Source of the DNA: Shimia haliotis
Lineage (GTDB): Bacteria; Pseudomonadota; Alphaproteobacteria; Rhodobacterales; Rhodobacteraceae
DNA: 64,000 nt
Direction: 5' to 3'
Assembly (NCBI RefSeq): GCF_900114415.1
Contig: NZ_FOSZ01000001.1
Location: 372,001-436,000 of the forward strand
The notes below the pieces were generated by a model. The model ran no database searches, had not been told where the DNA came from, and was given only the letters and a program-made list of their open reading frames with translations. Of this stretch, positions 49,823-58,398 are shown piece by piece. The first letter of the stretch is position 1; each line of letters starts with the position of its first letter. Made by a program: the position numbers and the translations under genes.

Positions 49823-50257
49823 ATGCGCGATTTTAGCGACTTTGACGGGGCCAAGGTGGCGATCCTTAAGGGGGCGCGACTGGTGACGATCTTGCGCGAT
49901 GATACGCCTGACATTCCTTTTCCGAACATGTGGGATTTGCCCGGAGGCGGGCGCGAGAGCGGTGAATCCGCCGAGCTTTGCGTATTGCGGGAATTGCGCG
50001 AGGAGCTGGCGCTGCGGCTGGAGCCGGACCAGCTGACGTGGAAGAAACGGTATGCCGAAGGGCGGCAGGGAGAGCATGTCACATGGTTCTTTGTCGCGGA
50101 AATGCCCGATCTTGACGAAGGCGGGTTGCGCCTTGGCAGCGAGGGGCAGGCGTGGCGGATGATTGATACAGAGCGGTTTTTGCGGATGGAAAATGCGGTG
50201 CCGCATCTGAAGGCGCGGCTGGCGGAGTATCTTGGAAGTCGCGCACGCGGGGGTTGA
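49823..50257 (+). CDS. Nudix hydrolase
   Basis: This 144-residue hydrolase acts on nucleoside diphosphates linked to another group. The Nudix box is visible as GGRESGESAELCVLRELREEL. It matches G-x5-E-x7-REUxEExGU except that Ala replaces the penultimate Gly. MWDLPGGG precedes it. The start at 49823 (MRDFSDFDG) follows GAGGG; an ATG at 49802 would add seven residues. It lies between the amidase and PBP1A genes. Its substrate is unknown, and cell-wall precursor sanitation is speculative. Confidence 0.85.
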   Translation: MRDFSDFDGAKVAILKGARLVTILRDDTPDIPFPNMWDLPGGGRESGESAELCVLRELREELALRLEPDQLTWKKRYAEGRQGEHVTWFFVAEMPDLDEGGLRLGSEGQAWRMIDTERFLRMENAVPHLKARLAEYLGSRARGG

Positions 50258-50311
50258 TTTTGACGCCCGTTTCATTGCCAGATACCCATAATTGGATTGA
50301 GGATATTTGGC

Positions 50312-51043
50312 ATGTGGCGGTTTTTTGCCGGTTTGGTTTTGTCCCTCGGGGCTTGTGCGCCTGTGGATTACGACTCGGTCAGCAGGGGCGAGTTTGAAGG
50401 GCTGGTGCAGCTTTTCTGGGTTGGCGGGGCCCTTGGATCGCCACAGGGGGACGGCAAGTTTCTTTACGTGCCCCACGCCACCGCTCCGCTGCGTTTTACC
50501 AGCAAGAGCCTGAAGGATCCGGACGGGGATGCTTTGGTGATTGAGCCTGCGGCTTTCTTTACGGACGGCGGGTCTGTGCCGCGAATGGTGCAGGGGGTTC
50601 CGGGGTTCAATGCATGGGCGTTCGGGTCGGCATATGTCATCCACGATTGGGTCTTTGAAGCGCATAGGTGTTTGAATTACGCCAAGAAACGCCAAGGCCG
50701 CCTGCCGGAATCCGATACGCCGACTGAGGAAATGAAAGCCCTGAGCAACATGACATTTGCGCAAAGCGCCCAGTTGATGGCGGAAGGGATCAAGACGCTT
50801 TTGGATGGCGAAGTCTCCGGGGGACCCGGAGGGGTGATCGCGTCGTTTACCGCCGGTCCGATCAGTCACGCCCTGTGGCGGGAGGAAAAATCCTGTGAGG
50901 AAATCCGTGCGCCAAAAGATCCCGCACCTCAGGAAATCGAGGCACGCATGCGCCAAAAGAGCCTATCGCAGGCCCAGCGTGACAGCTTTGTTCTCAGGGA
51001 CGGACGGCGGGTGAAATTGCTGGGACTTTATAAGGTTCCATAG
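50312..51043 (+). CDS. DUF1353 lipoprotein
   Basis: This 243-residue protein has a lipoprotein signal, MWRFFAGLVLSLGAC, with lipobox LGAC. The mature part contains FFTDGGSVPRMVQGVPG followed 20 residues later by AYVIHDWVFEAHRC. That spacing is typical of DUF1353, a family found in phage and cellular proteins. The role is unknown; the conserved Asp/Ser and His/Asp could form a metal or catalytic site. The start at 50312 is ATG after TTGAGGATATTTGGC; a TTG at 50297 is possible. It lies directly before the PBP1A gene. Confidence 0.75.
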   Translation: MWRFFAGLVLSLGACAPVDYDSVSRGEFEGLVQLFWVGGALGSPQGDGKFLYVPHATAPLRFTSKSLKDPDGDALVIEPAAFFTDGGSVPRMVQGVPGFNAWAFGSAYVIHDWVFEAHRCLNYAKKRQGRLPESDTPTEEMKALSNMTFAQSAQLMAEGIKTLLDGEVSGGPGGVIASFTAGPISHALWREEKSCEEIRAPKDPAPQEIEARMRQKSLSQAQRDSFVLRDGRRVKLLGLYKVP

Positions 51044-51155
51044 GGTCTTTGGTGGGGAAACCGTCAAACTCGGCGTGACGCGCGGTATCGTGTTTTGATC
51101 CGCGCGGTGAACAGGTATAAGAGACACTCAAAACGCTCAATTGAGGGTCGCGCGC

Positions 51156-53705
51156 GTGCTGAGATTCATTGCTTCGTTCTTCGGAACGATCTTCACCTTT
51201 ATCACTATGGGACTGTTCGTCGTCGCGTTGTCGATCGGCGGCATTTTCTGGGTGTACGGTCAGGAACTGCCAAGCCACGAAAATCTGGCACAATATAAGC
51301 CGCCGACTATCAGCCGGATTTATTCCGGTGAAGGTGAGATTATCGACGAATTCGCCAAGGAGCGTCGCCTTTTTGTACCTGCGGATGAAATTCCCGATCT
51401 GGTGAAGCAGGCGTTCATTTCTGCCGAGGACAAGAATTTCTACGAACATGGCGGGTTTGACGCGCGTGGTATTGCGGCAGCGGCCTATGAGGCTGTGGCG
51501 TCGCGTGGCGAAAGCGTGCGCGGGGCGTCCACGATCACCCAGCAGGTTATGAAGAACTTTCTGTTGTCCGGTGATCGCAGAATCGAACGTAAAATCAAGG
51601 AGATCATCCTTGCGACCCGCGTTGAGGAAACCCTGAGCAAGGACCAGATTCTCGAGCTGTATATGAACGAGATTTTCCTTGGTCAGAACTCCTATGGTGT
51701 GGCCGCGGCCGCGCAGACGTATTTCAACAAGAACCTGGATGATTTGGCCCCGCATGAAGCGGCGACCTTGGCGTCTATGCCCAAAGCTCCGGGGCGGTTC
51801 CATCCGGTGCGCAACATGGAGCGGGTTATGGACCGCCGGAACTATGTTCTGCGCGAGATGAGCCAGAACGGCTACATCACCGAAGAGGTGTATCTGGCAG
51901 AACGGGAATTGCCGCTGCGGTCGGTGCAGAATGGCGATTTTGACAGCTTCAAGTCGGCTTTGCCGCCGCGGGACTACTTTACCGACGAGATCCGCCGTCA
52001 GTTGAGCCGCGATTTTGGTGAAGAAGAGTTCTTCACAGGCGGGATGACAGTGCGGGCTACCGCAGATCCCGAGATGCAGAAGATTGCGGCGAGGGCCTTG
52101 CGCCGTGCGCTTGAGAAGTATGACCGCTCGCGTGGCGTCTGGCGCGGCACCGGTGAGGTGCTGCCGCTTGAGGTGCTTGAGGATGAAACCGCGTGGCGTG
52201 AAGCACTGGCCAGTGTGGGAGTGCCGCGTGATGTCGACCTTGAGGGGCAATGGCATCCGGCAGTGGTTCTGGCCGTGGGCAACAACGATGCCCGCGTTGG
52301 CATCGAAGGCATCGATGAGGTCGAGGGCGGCCATTGGGTGCCAGCCAAAGACGCGCAATGGGCGCGCAAGCAGCTGGAAGATGGCGCGCTTGGGCGCAAA
52401 GCCAAGGTGGCCGGTGATCTGGTTGCGAAGGGCGACGTTGTGCTGGTGCGTGCGATCACCAAAGATGACGGCGGCGAGTTTGTGCGCTGGTCGTTCCGGC
52501 AGGTGCCGGAAGTGCAGGGCGGGTTCATGGCAATGGACGTCAACAACGGCCGTGTGATCGCGATGCAGGGTGGCTTTAGCTATCAGGACACGGTGTTCAA
52601 CCGCGCCACGCAGGCCAAACGCCAGCCGGGTTCGAGCTTTAAGCCGTTTGTTTATGCCTCGGCGCTGGACAGCGGCTATAGCCCCGCGACGATCGTGATC
52701 GACGCGCCGATTGAAATCGACACGCCACAGGGTGTGTGGCGGCCGAAGAACTCGACCAACAAATTCTATGGACCGACCCCGATGCGAACCGGCATCGAGA
52801 TGAGCCGGAACCTGATGACCATCCGTCTGGCGCAGGAAGTCGGGATGAACACCGTGGCCCGTTATGCGGAGCGGTTTGGGGTGTATGAGAACATGGGTCA
52901 GTTCCTTGCGAACTCGCTTGGTGCGGATGAAACTACGCTTTATCAAATGGTTGCGGCCTATGCGATGTTCGCCAACGGCGGCGAGCGGGTGGAGCCGACG
53001 CTGGTTGACCGTGTACAGGACCGCTATGGCAAGACGATCTATCGCCATGATCAGCGCGACTGTGCCGATTGTGCTGATCCTGCCATTCCCGAGACCCGCA
53101 GCCCGCGCATCGTGACCAACCGCGAGCGGGTGATGGACCCGATCACCGCCTATCAGCTGACCTCGATGATGGAAGGCGTTGTCACACGCGGCACGGCCAG
53201 CAGTCAGATCAAGTTGCCGGTGCCTGTTGCGGGTAAAACCGGTACAACCAACGAAGCCAAAGACGTCTGGTTTGTAGGCTTTACCTCCAACATCGCGGCG
53301 GGCTGTTATATCGGTCACGACCGACCGCGTCCGTTGGGCCGTGGCACCTATGGTGGCACGACCTGTGGTCCGGTGTTTCAGGAGTTCATGGAAGAGGCGA
53401 TCAAGAAATATGGTGGCGGTAAATTCCGTGTGCCGCCCGGTGGCCATTTCATCAAAATCGACCGGTACACAGGCGCGCGTTTGGACAATGATGCCAGCGG
53501 CGCGCATGTGGTGGCGGAGTACTTCCGTGATGGCGAGGAGCCTGTGTTTGGTATCACTTATGACGGTGGTTTTGGCATGGGGTCGAACCTGCCGCTGTTT
53601 GACGAGGTTAGCCAAGGGCGCGAAGTCACAACGTCGAGCGGCCGCGAGGTGATCGTGGGGCCGAAGGCTGACTTTGGCACGGTGAGTTCGGGCGGGTTGT
53701 ATTGA
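51156..53705 (+). CDS. mrcA: Class A penicillin-binding protein 1A
   Basis: This protein of about 849 residues polymerises and cross-links peptidoglycan. A short cytoplasmic start and a membrane helix (IFTFITMGLFVVALSIGG) lead into a GT51 glycosyltransferase domain. That domain carries FISAEDKNFYEHGGFD and GASTITQQVMKNFLL. An OB-like insertion spans about 300-440. The transpeptidase has SxxK in PGSSFKPFVYAS, SxN in MSRNLMTIR and the KTG motif in VAGKTGTTNEAKD. The start is GTG at 51156 after GAGGG; TTG at 51141 is the alternative. It groups with the amiC-type amidase and prfB, as in related genera. Confidence 0.95.
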   Translation: MLRFIASFFGTIFTFITMGLFVVALSIGGIFWVYGQELPSHENLAQYKPPTISRIYSGEGEIIDEFAKERRLFVPADEIPDLVKQAFISAEDKNFYEHGGFDARGIAAAAYEAVASRGESVRGASTITQQVMKNFLLSGDRRIERKIKEIILATRVEETLSKDQILELYMNEIFLGQNSYGVAAAAQTYFNKNLDDLAPHEAATLASMPKAPGRFHPVRNMERVMDRRNYVLREMSQNGYITEEVYLAERELPLRSVQNGDFDSFKSALPPRDYFTDEIRRQLSRDFGEEEFFTGGMTVRATADPEMQKIAARALRRALEKYDRSRGVWRGTGEVLPLEVLEDETAWREALASVGVPRDVDLEGQWHPAVVLAVGNNDARVGIEGIDEVEGGHWVPAKDAQWARKQLEDGALGRKAKVAGDLVAKGDVVLVRAITKDDGGEFVRWSFRQVPEVQGGFMAMDVNNGRVIAMQGGFSYQDTVFNRATQAKRQPGSSFKPFVYASALDSGYSPATIVIDAPIEIDTPQGVWRPKNSTNKFYGPTPMRTGIEMSRNLMTIRLAQEVGMNTVARYAERFGVYENMGQFLANSLGADETTLYQMVAAYAMFANGGERVEPTLVDRVQDRYGKTIYRHDQRDCADCADPAIPETRSPRIVTNRERVMDPITAYQLTSMMEGVVTRGTASSQIKLPVPVAGKTGTTNEAKDVWFVGFTSNIAAGCYIGHDRPRPLGRGTYGGTTCGPVFQEFMEEAIKKYGGGKFRVPPGGHFIKIDRYTGARLDNDASGAHVVAEYFRDGEEPVFGITYDGGFGMGSNLPLFDEVSQGREVTTSSGREVIVGPKADFGTVSSGGLY

Positions 53706-53766
53706 TCTGAGAGAGACGTGTTTCACGCGGTGGATTTAGACTTGAAATCAACGCGTTAAGTTGCGC

Positions 53767-53796
53767 AAATACCTCCTGTTTTGTCAGGAGGTATTT
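53767..53796 (+). promoter_or_regulatory. Perfect 12-bp hairpin burying the ribosome binding site of the lyase-like gene
   Basis: AAATACCTCCTG (53767-53778) pairs exactly with CAGGAGGTATTT (53785-53796) around TTTTGT, and GTTTTG follows. The 3' arm contains AGGAGG (53786-53791), eight bases from the TTG start at 53800. The same structure could terminate mrcA transcripts. So read-through and ribosome access to the next gene may be jointly controlled. Confidence 0.7.
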
Positions 53797-53799
53797 GTT

Positions 53800-54498
53800 T
53801 TGAAGGTATTGCGTTTGTGGCTTCTTGTGGTGTTTGTCGCGATGCCTTTGGGCAGCATCGCCAAGGATTTTGGGACCGATTTTTCCCGTGGGTCTTCGCA
53901 GATGAAAGTCCCGCACCGGCATAACACAACGGCAGAGGCTGCAACGCGTGCAGACGGTGTTTTGACGATGACCGTACACGCGGGCATGCATGGCGCCAGC
54001 AGTGATCAAAAAAACGGCAAAGAGCGGGCCGAATACGGGGTTCGTTTAAACGACAAGGATGTCGTTGTTCGTCAGTCGTTTCGGGTGCGCGCGGTGAGTG
54101 GGTTTCCCACCAAGACCCGGACAATGATTGCGCAGATCAAGTTCAGCGACACTCCGCGCGGAACGGGGTCACCTCCGGTGGCAGTTTACATGTCCGAGAG
54201 CGGCGCGGCTAAATGTAACGGTTATGGCAGCGGGCAAGCGAAAGCGGATCATCGTCGGTTGAAAGGTGTCAAACTGGATGATGGTCAATGGCATGATGTT
54301 ATGATGGAAGTTGTTCTGTCGGACACCAACGGCACCTGTCGCGTGTTTGTCGATGGCCGCAAGGTGATTGAGCAGACAGGTCTGGATACGCATCAGAATG
54401 GCAAAGAGCTTATGGCGCGGATTGGTCTTTATCGGGATGCGATGGCGACCACGCAGGTTGTTCAATTTGATGACTGGAAAGTAAGTTCGTCGCGCTAA
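53800..54498 (+). CDS. Exported polysaccharide lyase-like (heparin lyase I fold) protein
   Basis: This protein of about 232 residues has a signal peptide (MKVLRLWLLVVFVAMPLGS) and a single beta-jelly-roll domain. KERAEYGVRLNDKD near residue 80 and FDDWKVS at the end resemble the heparin lyase I / alginate lyase-like family (Polysacc_lyase). RVFVDGRKVIEQTG and GQWHDVMMEVVLSD are typical jelly-roll strands. The family match is moderate and the polymer unknown. The TTG start at 53800 is chosen because AGGAGG sits eight bases upstream. It lies between mrcA and prfB, a pair more often adjacent, suggesting an insertion. Confidence 0.7.
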   Translation: MKVLRLWLLVVFVAMPLGSIAKDFGTDFSRGSSQMKVPHRHNTTAEAATRADGVLTMTVHAGMHGASSDQKNGKERAEYGVRLNDKDVVVRQSFRVRAVSGFPTKTRTMIAQIKFSDTPRGTGSPPVAVYMSESGAAKCNGYGSGQAKADHRRLKGVKLDDGQWHDVMMEVVLSDTNGTCRVFVDGRKVIEQTGLDTHQNGKELMARIGLYRDAMATTQVVQFDDWKVSSSR

Positions 54499-54645
54499 GG
54501 AGGGGCTGTCTCGAACTGAGGCCAACTATGGAGTGATATCCGGTGTCTCCCTACAGCAAAGGCGGTTGCTTGAGCGCTGGCACCTTGCCCCCCTTTGCAC
54601 ACTGGTTTATCACCCTGATCTGAACCGACAGAAGCAGGATGGACC

Positions 54646-55770
54646 ATGCGCGCTGAAGCACAGAACCTTGTGGCAGATATCGAAAAATCGCTGGAGCTGT
54701 TGCGCCAGCGGATGAATTTTGAGACCGCTGCCTATCGGCTCGAAGAGTTCAACGCGCGGGTGGAAGATCCCGATCTGTGGAACGATCCGGCGGCTGCGCA
54801 GAAGCTGATGCGCGAGCGTCAGTTGCTTGTGGATTCGCTGGACACCGTGAAGGCCATCGAGACCGAGATGAGCGATAACGTTGAGCTTATCGAGTTGGGC
54901 GAGATGGAAGAGGACGACGAGGTTGTTGCAGAGGCCGAAGCAGCCTTGGCGACGCTGAAGGAGAAAGCCGCAAAGAAAGAGCTTGAGGCGCTTCTGAACG
55001 GTGAGACCGATGGCAACGATGCTTTCCTTGAGATCAAATCCGGCGCCGGTGGCACCGAGGCCTGCGACTGGGCCAGCATGTTGGCGCGGATGTATGTGCG
55101 GTGGGCCGAGAGCCGTGGCTTTTCGGTGGAGTTGCAGGAAGAGCAGGCTGGCACGGAGGCTGGCATCAAGTCTGCGACCTATCAGATCAAGGGCCACAAC
55201 GCCTATGGCTGGCTGAAGTCGGAAAGCGGCACACACCGCTTGGTGCGGATTTCGCCGTTTGGCAAAGGCACGCGGGAAACGTCGTTTGCCGCCGTTGGGG
55301 CCTATCCGGTGATTGACGACAACATCGAAATCGAAGTGAACCCCGCGGATATCCGGATTGACACCTACCGCTCTTCCGGTGCCGGTGGTCAGCACGTGAA
55401 CACCACCGACTCGGCTGTGCGGATCACGCACCACCCGACGGGGATTGTGGTGACAAGTTCCGAGAAATCGCAGCACCAGAACCGCGACATTGCCATGAAG
55501 GCGCTGAAGTCGCGGCTTTATCAAATGGAGTTGGACGCGCGCAGTGCCGAAGTGAATGCGCTTCATGAGGCCAAGGGCGACGCGGGCTGGGGTGCGCAGA
55601 TCCGGTCGTATGTGATGCAGCCCTACCAGATGGTGAAAGACCTGCGCACGAACTATGAGACCGCCGACACCAAGGGTGTGCTGGATGGCGATCTGGACGA
55701 GTTTATGGCGGCGACACTTGCGATGAACGTGGCTGGCAAGAGCCGCGCGGACGCGCAGAGCGACGAATAA
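54646..55770 (+). CDS. prfB: Peptide chain release factor 2
   Basis: This 374-residue class I release factor recognises UGA and UAA. The anticodon-like tripeptide is SPF in VRISPFGKGTRETSF. The catalytic loop is SSGAGGQHVNTTDSAVRI, with GGQ contacting the peptidyl-transferase centre. The whole gene is in one frame, with no in-frame UGA near codon 25, so the programmed +1 frameshift that autoregulates RF2 in many bacteria is absent. The start is MRAEAQNLVADIEKSL at 54646. A 147-base gap precedes it without a recognised gene. Confidence 0.96.
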   Translation: MRAEAQNLVADIEKSLELLRQRMNFETAAYRLEEFNARVEDPDLWNDPAAAQKLMRERQLLVDSLDTVKAIETEMSDNVELIELGEMEEDDEVVAEAEAALATLKEKAAKKELEALLNGETDGNDAFLEIKSGAGGTEACDWASMLARMYVRWAESRGFSVELQEEQAGTEAGIKSATYQIKGHNAYGWLKSESGTHRLVRISPFGKGTRETSFAAVGAYPVIDDNIEIEVNPADIRIDTYRSSGAGGQHVNTTDSAVRITHHPTGIVVTSSEKSQHQNRDIAMKALKSRLYQMELDARSAEVNALHEAKGDAGWGAQIRSYVMQPYQMVKDLRTNYETADTKGVLDGDLDEFMAATLAMNVAGKSRADAQSDE

Positions 55771-55848
55771 GAGCGCTTGCCTGACGCGCTTCGCGCTTGA
55801 TTCCGAGCCTGAGTGCGATAGCGTTTCCCCAACTCTGGGGAGACAGAC

Positions 55849-57264
55849 ATGAGCGATTTTCTGGATTGGGATGCGGTTGAACTGATTGCCGCGCTGCAGG
55901 GCGGGAGCCTGAGCGCGGTGGAGGTCATGCAAGCCACCTTGGCCCGCATTGGTGAGCGCAACATCGCGGTGAACGCGATTGTCGATCTACGTGCCGATGA
56001 GGATTTGTTGGCAGAGGCCAAAGCGGCGGATGCCGTGCCCGCGGACAAGCGTGGCAAGCTGCACGGGGTGCCGATTGCGATCAAGGCGCTGGCGGATGTC
56101 AAAGGCACGCGCAACACGCAGGGATCGCCGCTTTTTGCGGACAATATCTCTGAGGCAGACAACCGTTTTGTGGCGTTAATGCGGGCGCAAGGCGCTATTT
56201 TTATTGGCAAAACCAATGTACCGGAATTTGGGCTCGGCTCTCATAGCTATAACCCTGTGCACGGCGTGACACGCAATCCTTATGGGCATGATTTCACCGC
56301 TGGTGGCAGTTCCGGCGGCGCGGCGGTGGCCTTGGCGACGGGGATGGTTGCGCTGGCGGACGGCAGCGACATGATGGGCAGCCTGCGCAATCCGGCGGCG
56401 TGGAACAACGTCTACGGCTTTCGGCCAAGCTGGGGCGTGGTGCCGCGAGAGGTCGGGGCTGAAAGCCATTGGCAGCAGTTGAGCACGATTGGCCCGATGG
56501 CCCGCAGTCCGCGCGATATGGCGGTGATGCTGGATGTGATGGCGCAGCCCGAGGCTGGCGTGCCGTTCAATATGGCGGCGCAGGATTGGGATATTCCCGA
56601 TCAAGGTGCGGCAGCCGGCCGGAAGATCGGCTGGCTTGGCGACTGGGGCGGGGCGATGCCGATGGAGGCCGGTGTGCTGGAGCTTTGTCGCGCAGGTTTC
56701 GATGTGCTTGGCGGCTTGGGCGCGGTGCTGTCTGATCAGGTCTCGCCGTTTGATGCAGAGGCGATTTTTGAAAGCTGGGCGGATCTGCGCTCCTTTGCTT
56801 TGGCAGGGGAGCTTGCGCCGCTTTATGAGGATGAAACCAAGCGGGACCGGTTGAAACCTGAGGCGCAGTGGGAAGTGAAGCGCGGGATGGAGATGGCGGC
56901 GATGGATTTACATCGCGCGACCAAGGTGCGCTCGGCCTGGTTTGCCGCCGCGGCGGAGATGTTTGAGACCGTAGATGCCGTGGTTTTGCCCGTGGCGCAG
57001 TGCTGGCCGTTTCCGGCGGAGTGGGACTGGCCCAAGGAGATCGCGGGTGTGGAAATGGACACTTATCACCGGTGGATGCAGGTGATGGTGCCCGCGAGTC
57101 TGTTGGGGCTGCCAGCGGTGAGCGTGCCAGTTGGATTTGGCGAAAACGGATTGCCGATGGGCATGCAGATCATCGGCGCCAAGGGCACAGACCGCATGGT
57201 TTTGGAGATCGCGCAGGCCTATCATAAGGCGACCAACTGGACGGGAAAACGACCTGCCACATAA
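55849..57264 (+). CDS. Amidase, amidase-signature family
   Basis: This 471-residue Ser-cisSer-Lys hydrolase has the catalytic Lys in VPIAIKALADVKG near residue 78. The glycine/serine-rich signature is TAGGSSGGAAVALATG with the cis-Ser. The nucleophile region DGSDMMGSLRNPAAWNN follows. It is related to GatA, but no gatC or gatB gene lies nearby, and the C-terminal half differs. So it is a stand-alone amidase or aryl acylamidase of unknown substrate. The ATG follows GGGGAGACAGAC. It lies between prfB and a DUF2189 gene. Confidence 0.9.
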   Translation: MSDFLDWDAVELIAALQGGSLSAVEVMQATLARIGERNIAVNAIVDLRADEDLLAEAKAADAVPADKRGKLHGVPIAIKALADVKGTRNTQGSPLFADNISEADNRFVALMRAQGAIFIGKTNVPEFGLGSHSYNPVHGVTRNPYGHDFTAGGSSGGAAVALATGMVALADGSDMMGSLRNPAAWNNVYGFRPSWGVVPREVGAESHWQQLSTIGPMARSPRDMAVMLDVMAQPEAGVPFNMAAQDWDIPDQGAAAGRKIGWLGDWGGAMPMEAGVLELCRAGFDVLGGLGAVLSDQVSPFDAEAIFESWADLRSFALAGELAPLYEDETKRDRLKPEAQWEVKRGMEMAAMDLHRATKVRSAWFAAAAEMFETVDAVVLPVAQCWPFPAEWDWPKEIAGVEMDTYHRWMQVMVPASLLGLPAVSVPVGFGENGLPMGMQIIGAKGTDRMVLEIAQAYHKATNWTGKRPAT

Positions 57265-57355
57265 GAGCGCAGGAAACTTTGCTTTATCAATGACTTGATT
57301 GGCGTCGCCAAAGCGGGTTTGATCACCTTTGAGGAGATCAAAGGGAGAGGCAGCT

Positions 57356-58189
57356 ATGGCGCAAGAGGCGGCAGAGCCAACAAGCGAGCAGGCAGATACG
57401 CCCGAATTGGGTGTGCCACCATTGGGTGCGGCCGAGATGCCCATGTTGAAGGAGGCTCTGCGCAGAGGTGCCAGAGACTTTGTGAAGAAGCCGCTCTATG
57501 GCATTGCTTTTTCATTGTTTTATGTGATCGGCGGGTGGGCGATGCTTTGGCTCACTTGGGCCAGCGGGCAGAGCTACTGGCTGACATTTGCGGCGATCGG
57601 GTTTCCCCTGATTGGGCCATTTGCCGCCGTTGGGCTTTATGAGGTGAGCCACAGGCTTGAGAATGGCACAGAGATGAGTTGGGGTGACATCACCGGTGTT
57701 GTGATGCGTCAGAGCAAGCGGCAGTTGCCGTCAATCTGTGCAATCATCATCATTGTGTTCCTGTTTTGGTTTTTCCTTGCCCATATGATTTTCGCGCTGT
57801 TTCTCGGGTTGTCGACGATGACCAATGTGTCCAGTTCCCTAGATATCTATTTTACCACCAACGGGATCCAGATGCTCGTTATGGGATCGGCAGTCGGGGC
57901 CGGATTCGCGCTGTTGCTCTATATGATCACGGTGCTGAGCCTGCCTTTGTTGCTGGATCGGGAGGTGGATTTTGTCACCGCCATGATCACCAGTTTCAAA
58001 TTCGTGCAGGAGAACTTCAAAGTGATGTTTGTCTGGGGCGTTCTGCTGGCTGTGCTGACTTTTGTGGCCATGATGCCGGGGTTTTTGGGGCTGTTTGTCG
58101 TGCTGCCGATACTGGGGCACGCAAGCTGGCACTTGTATGCGCAGGTGAAGGCAGCGGGCGAGGTCGCGCGAGAGGCGGGCGCGGTTTAA
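57356..58189 (+). CDS. DUF2189 integral membrane protein
   Basis: This 277-residue protein has about five or six membrane helices and the DUF2189 features. EALRRGARDFVKKPLYGIAFSLFYVIGGW lies near residue 35, then FPLIGPFAAVGLYEVSHRLE and REVDFVTAMITSF. DUF2189 proteins are common in alphaproteobacteria and related to cytochrome c oxidase assembly neighbours in some genomes; no function is proven. The ATG at 57356 follows AAAGGGAGAG. Its stop codon shares TTAA (58186-58189) with the stop of the converging 70-residue gene. Confidence 0.88.
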   Translation: MAQEAAEPTSEQADTPELGVPPLGAAEMPMLKEALRRGARDFVKKPLYGIAFSLFYVIGGWAMLWLTWASGQSYWLTFAAIGFPLIGPFAAVGLYEVSHRLENGTEMSWGDITGVVMRQSKRQLPSICAIIIIVFLFWFFLAHMIFALFLGLSTMTNVSSSLDIYFTTNGIQMLVMGSAVGAGFALLLYMITVLSLPLLLDREVDFVTAMITSFKFVQENFKVMFVWGVLLAVLTFVAMMPGFLGLFVVLPILGHASWHLYAQVKAAGEVAREAGAV

Positions 58190-58398
58190 TCACGCCCCAT
58201 GGCCTTTAGTTCAGCCCGCAGCCTTTCGGCGCGGGCATCCCCCGATTCCAAAGCAAAAACATAGGCATGAGTGAGGTAGAAGCCGCGCGCCGTGTTGTTT
58301 TGGGCGCTGTGTGCGGCCTCTGAATACAGTCGGATCAGCGCGCTTTGGTCGTGGGCCGCGTGTGCAGCCAGCAGGCGGGCTTCGAGTGTTTCACTCAT
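58186..58398 (-). CDS. Small protein coupled to the Rieske oxygenase, 70 aa
   Basis: This 70-residue, largely helical, soluble protein begins MSETLEARLLAAHAAHDQS, and contains LIRLYSEAAHSAQNNTARGFYLTHAYVFALESGDARA. The composition (Ala/Leu/Arg, regular His) looks like a small TPR-like helical hairpin. I do not recognise a family. Its ATG overlaps the oxygenase stop (ATGA at 58398-58395), so it is translated together with it and may be an accessory to that enzyme. It converges on DUF2189. Confidence 0.7.
   Translation of the reverse strand: MSETLEARLLAAHAAHDQSALIRLYSEAAHSAQNNTARGFYLTHAYVFALESGDARAERLRAELKAMGRD

Noticed and set aside
50994..53726. 910-codon open frame antisense to mrcA
   Set aside because: Antisense shadow of a long GC-rich gene; the plus-strand PBP1A has all catalytic motifs.
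54578..54598. TGGCAC followed by TTGC-like bases before prfB, resembling a sigma-54 promoter
   Set aside because: The spacing is wrong: TTTGC lies 10 or more bases after TGGCAC instead of about 5, and no activator sites are seen.
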